Source: Streptomyces phytophilus
Lineage (GTDB): Bacteria; Actinomycetota; Actinomycetes; Streptomycetales; Streptomycetaceae
DNA length: 35,963 nucleotides
Assembly (NCBI RefSeq): GCF_013870535.1
Contig: NZ_JACBXC010000007.1
Location: 1-35,963 of the forward strand
Direction: 5' to 3'
Position 1 is the stretch's first letter. Each line of letters opens with the position of its first letter. The position numbers and the translations under genes are program-made. Positions 33,663 to 35,963 of the stretch are shown here, piece after piece. The notes below the pieces were generated by a model, which did not search any database, had not been told where the DNA came from, and saw only the letters and a program-made list of their open reading frames with translations.

Positions 33663-34028
33663 ATGTCGAAGCTTCAGGAGATGGTGGCCGCGCTTCCGGC
33701 CGAGCCGTGCTGCCCTGCCCTGACCGAGCGTGAGCTGACCGCCGAGGAAGCCGAACTCACCGCCGCGATGTTCAAGGCCCTCGGCGACCCCGTCAGACTC
33801 CGCCTCTTCTCCAAGGTGGCCTCCCACCCGGACAGCGAAGCCTGCGTGTGCGACATCGCCGACGTCGGAGTCTCCCAGCCCACCGTGTCCCACCACCTGA
33901 AGAAGCTCAAGGAAGCCGGCCTCCTGGCATCCGAACGCCGCGGCACGTGGGTCTACTACCGCGTCGAACCCGCGGTCCTGGCAGCCATGGGCCGCCTCCT
34001 GACCCCCGCCCCCGCAAAGGCCGCCTGA
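33663..34028 (+). CDS. arsR: ArsR-family repressor (CC/CVC type) at the right end of the island
   Basis: 121 residues, paralogue of the ArsR at 7341-7703. Cysteine pair Cys16-Cys17 (AEPCCPAL) in the N-terminal arm and Cys61/Cys63 (ACVCDI); shared core MFKALGDPVRLRLFSK; recognition helix VSQPTVSHHLKKLKEAG; wing TWVYYRV. No Shine-Dalgarno; the ATG follows the ACATAGA element directly, as in its paralogue. Likely controls itself and the divergent SDR, and perhaps the arsI unit too. It is the last intact gene of the arsenic island; mobile-element remnants begin just after it. Confidence 0.93.
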   Translation: MSKLQEMVAALPAEPCCPALTERELTAEEAELTAAMFKALGDPVRLRLFSKVASHPDSEACVCDIADVGVSQPTVSHHLKKLKEAGLLASERRGTWVYYRVEPAVLAAMGRLLTPAPAKAA

Positions 34029-34039
34029 ACGGCCGCATC

Positions 34040-34226
34040 GGCGGCAAGCCACTCGCCCACCTCCGCGCCAGCGGTGGCGCGGGCGCCGACCCACCTTGAG
34101 GACATCCGGCCCGATACGGCGGTGCCGCCACTGAGAGAGGGTTTTCACCGGCACACCGAGGTAGGCGGCGCCGTCCTCCGGCGTAGCCGGCGGAGTGCGT
34201 CCCGCAGCACCAACGGTACGTGTCAC
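34040..34226 (-). pseudogene. remnant of an excisionase-like (AlpA/Xis helix-turn-helix) gene
   Basis: On the minus strand from about 34184 the frame reads TPEDGAAYLGVPVKTLSQWR, then RHRRIGPDVLKVG. This is the helix-turn-helix of small excisionase proteins of actinobacterial integrative elements and phages. After KVG the frame is lost: a matching end (EVGEWLAAD) appears in another frame near 34040-34070, so a frameshift has broken the gene. A GTG at 34226 could have been the start. It suggests that an integrative element once sat here. Confidence 0.55.
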
Positions 34227-34278
34227 CGACGGGCTGAAACTGTAGACCCGAATCCGCTGTGAATCTTCATCGCCGGAA

Positions 34279-34785
34279 GCCGGCACGACGCCGCGGGCAC
34301 AGACCAGTTCGCGGTAGGCGTCGTGGCCGTAGCCGCGGTCGGCGAACAGCGAGTCGGGCTTGCGCCGGGGACGGCCGACCCGGCCGCCACCGGCGGGATC
34401 GTACCGATTAGCGGCAGCAACTGGGTGACGTCGTTGCCGTTGCCGCCGGTGAGAATGACTGCGAGCGGTGCGCCATGCCCGTCGGTGATCAGGTGGTGCT
34501 TCGAACCGGCCCGGCAAGCAGCACCTCATGCAGCCGCTGCCACAGACCCGCCTCATTCCAGTCCCGCAGCCGGCGGCAGCAGGTCATGCCTGAGCCGAAG
34601 CCGAGTGCCTGCGGCAAGTACTCCCACTGGATCCCGGTGTGCAGCACATACAGGATCCCGCACAGCACCTCCCGGTCCGGCAACGGCTTGCGTCCCGGAT
34701 ACCGGAACCTGCGCTCACGCTGCGGCAGCAACGGCTCAACACGATCCCACAACTCATCCGACACGACCCACGGCGATGTCCCCAC
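34279..34785 (-). pseudogene. broken IS5-family transposase
   Basis: The N-terminal part from about 34785 reads VVSDELWDRVEPLLPQRERR, then GRKPLPDREVLCGILYVLHTG and WNEAGLWQRLHEVLLA, a typical IS5-family start. Then about 35 residues are missing and the match resumes in another frame with SKHHLITDGHGAPLAVILTGG and NGNDVTQLLPLIGTIPP. It shifts again to RVGRPRRKPDSLFADRGYGH and ends at ARGVVPA near 34279. The last third, with the final catalytic acid, is absent. The element is dead and old. Confidence 0.85.
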
Positions 34786-35104
34786 ACCGGACCCCAGCGC
34801 CCAACTCCCGCCTCAGACACGGCAACCACGACGGATCCACCTCATTGTGTCAGCCGCAGTAAGGGGGTCGTGGCGTGTCAGTCGTGCACGCAGGTCTCGG
34901 GTGAAAAGCGCGAGGACTACAGGTCGCGAAGCCGTACCCGACGGGGCGCGTCGCGGTTGAGCAGGCAGTTCGCCTGCGGGCGGTGACGATCACCGGGCCG
35001 TCGGCATCGTCAAGGCCAACGGTGAAAGGCGTCGTTGCCTCGAACCCTTCGAGGTGTCCGGTCTGGTGGGACCCCTCCCGGACTCCGTTGCCTACTCTGC
35101 GCCC
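34786..35104. other. spacer without recognisable genes
   Basis: About 320 bp between the broken transposase and the lipoprotein gene. Short frames occur but none has support. It may contain an end of the degraded insertion element (around 34840-34860); I could not identify clear terminal repeats. The last bases hold the lipoprotein promoter. Confidence 0.4.
35093..35098 (+). promoter_or_regulatory. -10 box for a leaderless lipoprotein message
   Basis: TACTCT at 35093-35098 ends 6 nt before the ATG at 35105, with no Shine-Dalgarno between. No clear -35 box was seen. Suggests transcription starting at or next to the ATG. Confidence 0.4.
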
Positions 35105-35593
35105 ATGAAAGCTCCACGCAGATGGATCTTCACGATGCTCGCCCCCCTGATGATGGCGGGCTGCTCCAGTTCCCCGGACGCCGCATCGCCGGCATCTGAC
35201 CCGGCATCGGTCTCTGCCTCGCCCAGCGCATCGACGGCAAGCCCGAGCGCCACGGCAACCTCGGCATTCTGCCTTGATCTGTCGACCTTCCAGGTGGGCG
35301 TCATTGCCTACCGCGGCGATGTGGGTGCGGCGATCGAAGGGCAGCCGCTGGACTTCAAAGAGCTGCGGAGGAAGGCCGCCTTGATCGCCGACATAGGTGG
35401 GAACATGCGGACGAGCGCACCGCCGGACATCGCCGAGGAGTTCCGTACGGTGCTCAAGGCGATCGATACCTCGGTGAGCAATCTGAAATCGGGTGCGGAG
35501 ACGCGTGATGTCGTGGATCCCGTGTACGGCGAGCGCAACCGTCCCGCCTTCGACGCGGTGGACAACTACGACTGCGGCGCTGCGAACCGATGA
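35105..35593 (+). CDS. putative secreted lipoprotein
   Basis: 162 residues. Signal peptide with basic start (MKAPRRW), hydrophobic core and lipobox MAGC (Cys20), so the mature protein is tethered outside the membrane. A Ser/Ala/Pro linker (about 21-53) is followed by a helical domain of about 110 residues with two cysteines (AFCLDLSTF and NYDCGAAN) that could form a disulfide. No enzyme motif. Composition and layout fit the many small Streptomyces lipoproteins of unknown role. It lies beyond the transposase remnant and looks like resident chromosome rather than part of the arsenic island. Confidence 0.8.
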   Translation: MKAPRRWIFTMLAPLMMAGCSSSPDAASPASDPASVSASPSASTASPSATATSAFCLDLSTFQVGVIAYRGDVGAAIEGQPLDFKELRRKAALIADIGGNMRTSAPPDIAEEFRTVLKAIDTSVSNLKSGAETRDVVDPVYGERNRPAFDAVDNYDCGAANR

Positions 35594-35615
35594 CTGCGCC
35601 GGCGGGCCGGCGCAG
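35594..35615. terminator. hairpin directly after the lipoprotein stop
   Basis: CTGCGCCGGC (35594-35603) and GCCGGCGCAG (35606-35615), complementary over 10 bases with a 2-base centre, begin at the base after the stop codon. Confidence 0.65.
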
Positions 35616-35765
35616 CCTCCGGCTCTCCCGGCCGTGGGCGTGGAGCCCGGCCGGGGTGGGTAGCGGGTGGGGGTGGCATTTCCTTCTTGGATACGTGGGC
35701 GGCCCGGGGTGTTCAGCTCCTCCGCGCACGCTCGACTGGTCCGTTCGCCGAAGGGGAGGCCGGTC

Positions 35766-35963
35766 GTGGGTGACTCTGCCCGTGTGCGTGGGGGGCGGTC
35801 CGGCGCTGTTGTCGCGGCTGCCCTTGCCTCGGCCGTCCTTCTGACGCAGGTTGCGGTCGCGGACGAGCCCGGCGGTCCGGCCGGCGTCGAGGAGCAGCGG
35901 GAGCGGGCGTCGGATGCCGCGCGGCGGGCCGGTGAGGTGCGGGAGCGGGTGGCGGAGTTGGAT
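35766..35963 (+). CDS. secreted coiled-coil protein, 5' part only (possible NlpC/P60-type wall hydrolase)
   Basis: The first 66 residues, cut by the window edge. GTG start at 35766 with AAGGGGAGG (35751-35759) 6 nt upstream. A signal peptide (RVRGGRSGAVVAAALASAVL, then LTQVAVAD) is followed by an Arg/Glu-rich coiled coil (EEQRERASDAARRAGEVRER). A secreted N-terminal coiled coil of this kind is common in Streptomyces peptidoglycan endopeptidases of the NlpC/P60 family, but the catalytic domain would lie outside the window, so that assignment is only a guess. Confidence 0.75.
   Translation, partial: MGDSARVRGGRSGAVVAAALASAVLLTQVAVADEPGGPAGVEEQRERASDAARRAGEVRERVAELD

Noticed and set aside
1-35963. 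CRISPR arrays, rRNA or tRNA genes
   Set aside because: I looked for regularly spaced repeats and for tRNA-like cloverleaf or rRNA sequence and saw none. The only repeats are short operator-like elements and one 20-bp tandem duplication.

Overview
The window is high-GC actinobacterial DNA, almost certainly Streptomyces. Coding is GC-rich with many GTG starts, terminators are GC hairpins without a T-run, and the left end carries the conserved order small protein - DUF4191 membrane protein - RDD membrane protein - glnA, with a GlnR-type box upstream of glnA. I recognise that order from the Streptomyces core genome. The right end (about 35.1-36.0 kb) also looks like ordinary chromosome: a lipoprotein and the start of a secreted coiled-coil protein.

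Between these flanks lies a roughly 30 kb arsenic island (about 3.58-34.03 kb), followed on its right by a broken IS5-type transposase and a broken excisionase-like gene. The left third is resistance and transport: acr3-arsR facing arsC; an MFS pump with arsI (a C-As lyase with all active residues), facing a second arsR; and a Pst-type ABC importer (pstS, a fused pstC-pstA, pstB).

The middle is a minus-strand operon of metabolic enzymes. In transcription order these are a glutamine-amidotransferase-like protein, a Tat-exported molybdopterin oxidoreductase, an EPSP-synthase-like enolpyruvyl transferase, a cofactor-independent phosphoglycerate-mutase-like enzyme and a 119-residue unknown. The last three are joined by 4-nt stop/start overlaps. 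Next come a 14-TM-type exporter with a third arsR (plus strand), then a second minus-strand operon: an iterative methylmalonyl-type polyketide synthase (KS-AT-DH-psiKR-ER-KR-ACP), a KAS III-like enzyme, a DedA membrane protein and a phosphonopyruvate-decarboxylase-like enzyme. At the right are a flavin monooxygenase of the ars-locus type, an SDR and a fourth arsR.

Together these fit an organoarsenic (arsonate) polyketide pathway. The proposed route is: oxyanion uptake; enolpyruvyl transfer to arsenic (EPSPS-like); rearrangement to a C-As bond (PGM-like); decarboxylation to arsonoacetaldehyde (decarboxylase); reduction to a hydroxyethyl arsonate; acylation with a methyl-branched chain (PKS plus KAS III); export. 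From memory, this combination was proposed by genome mining in S. lividans/coelicolor and linked to the arsenopolyketide bisenarsan. The class is therefore not new, but several parts here look unusual: the Mo enzyme, the PstCA fusion, the amidotransferase with a changed catalytic residue, the coupled 119-residue protein, a monooxygenase apparently split by a 20-bp tandem duplication, and shared operator-like motifs across the island. All assignments come from reading the sequence; no searches were run.
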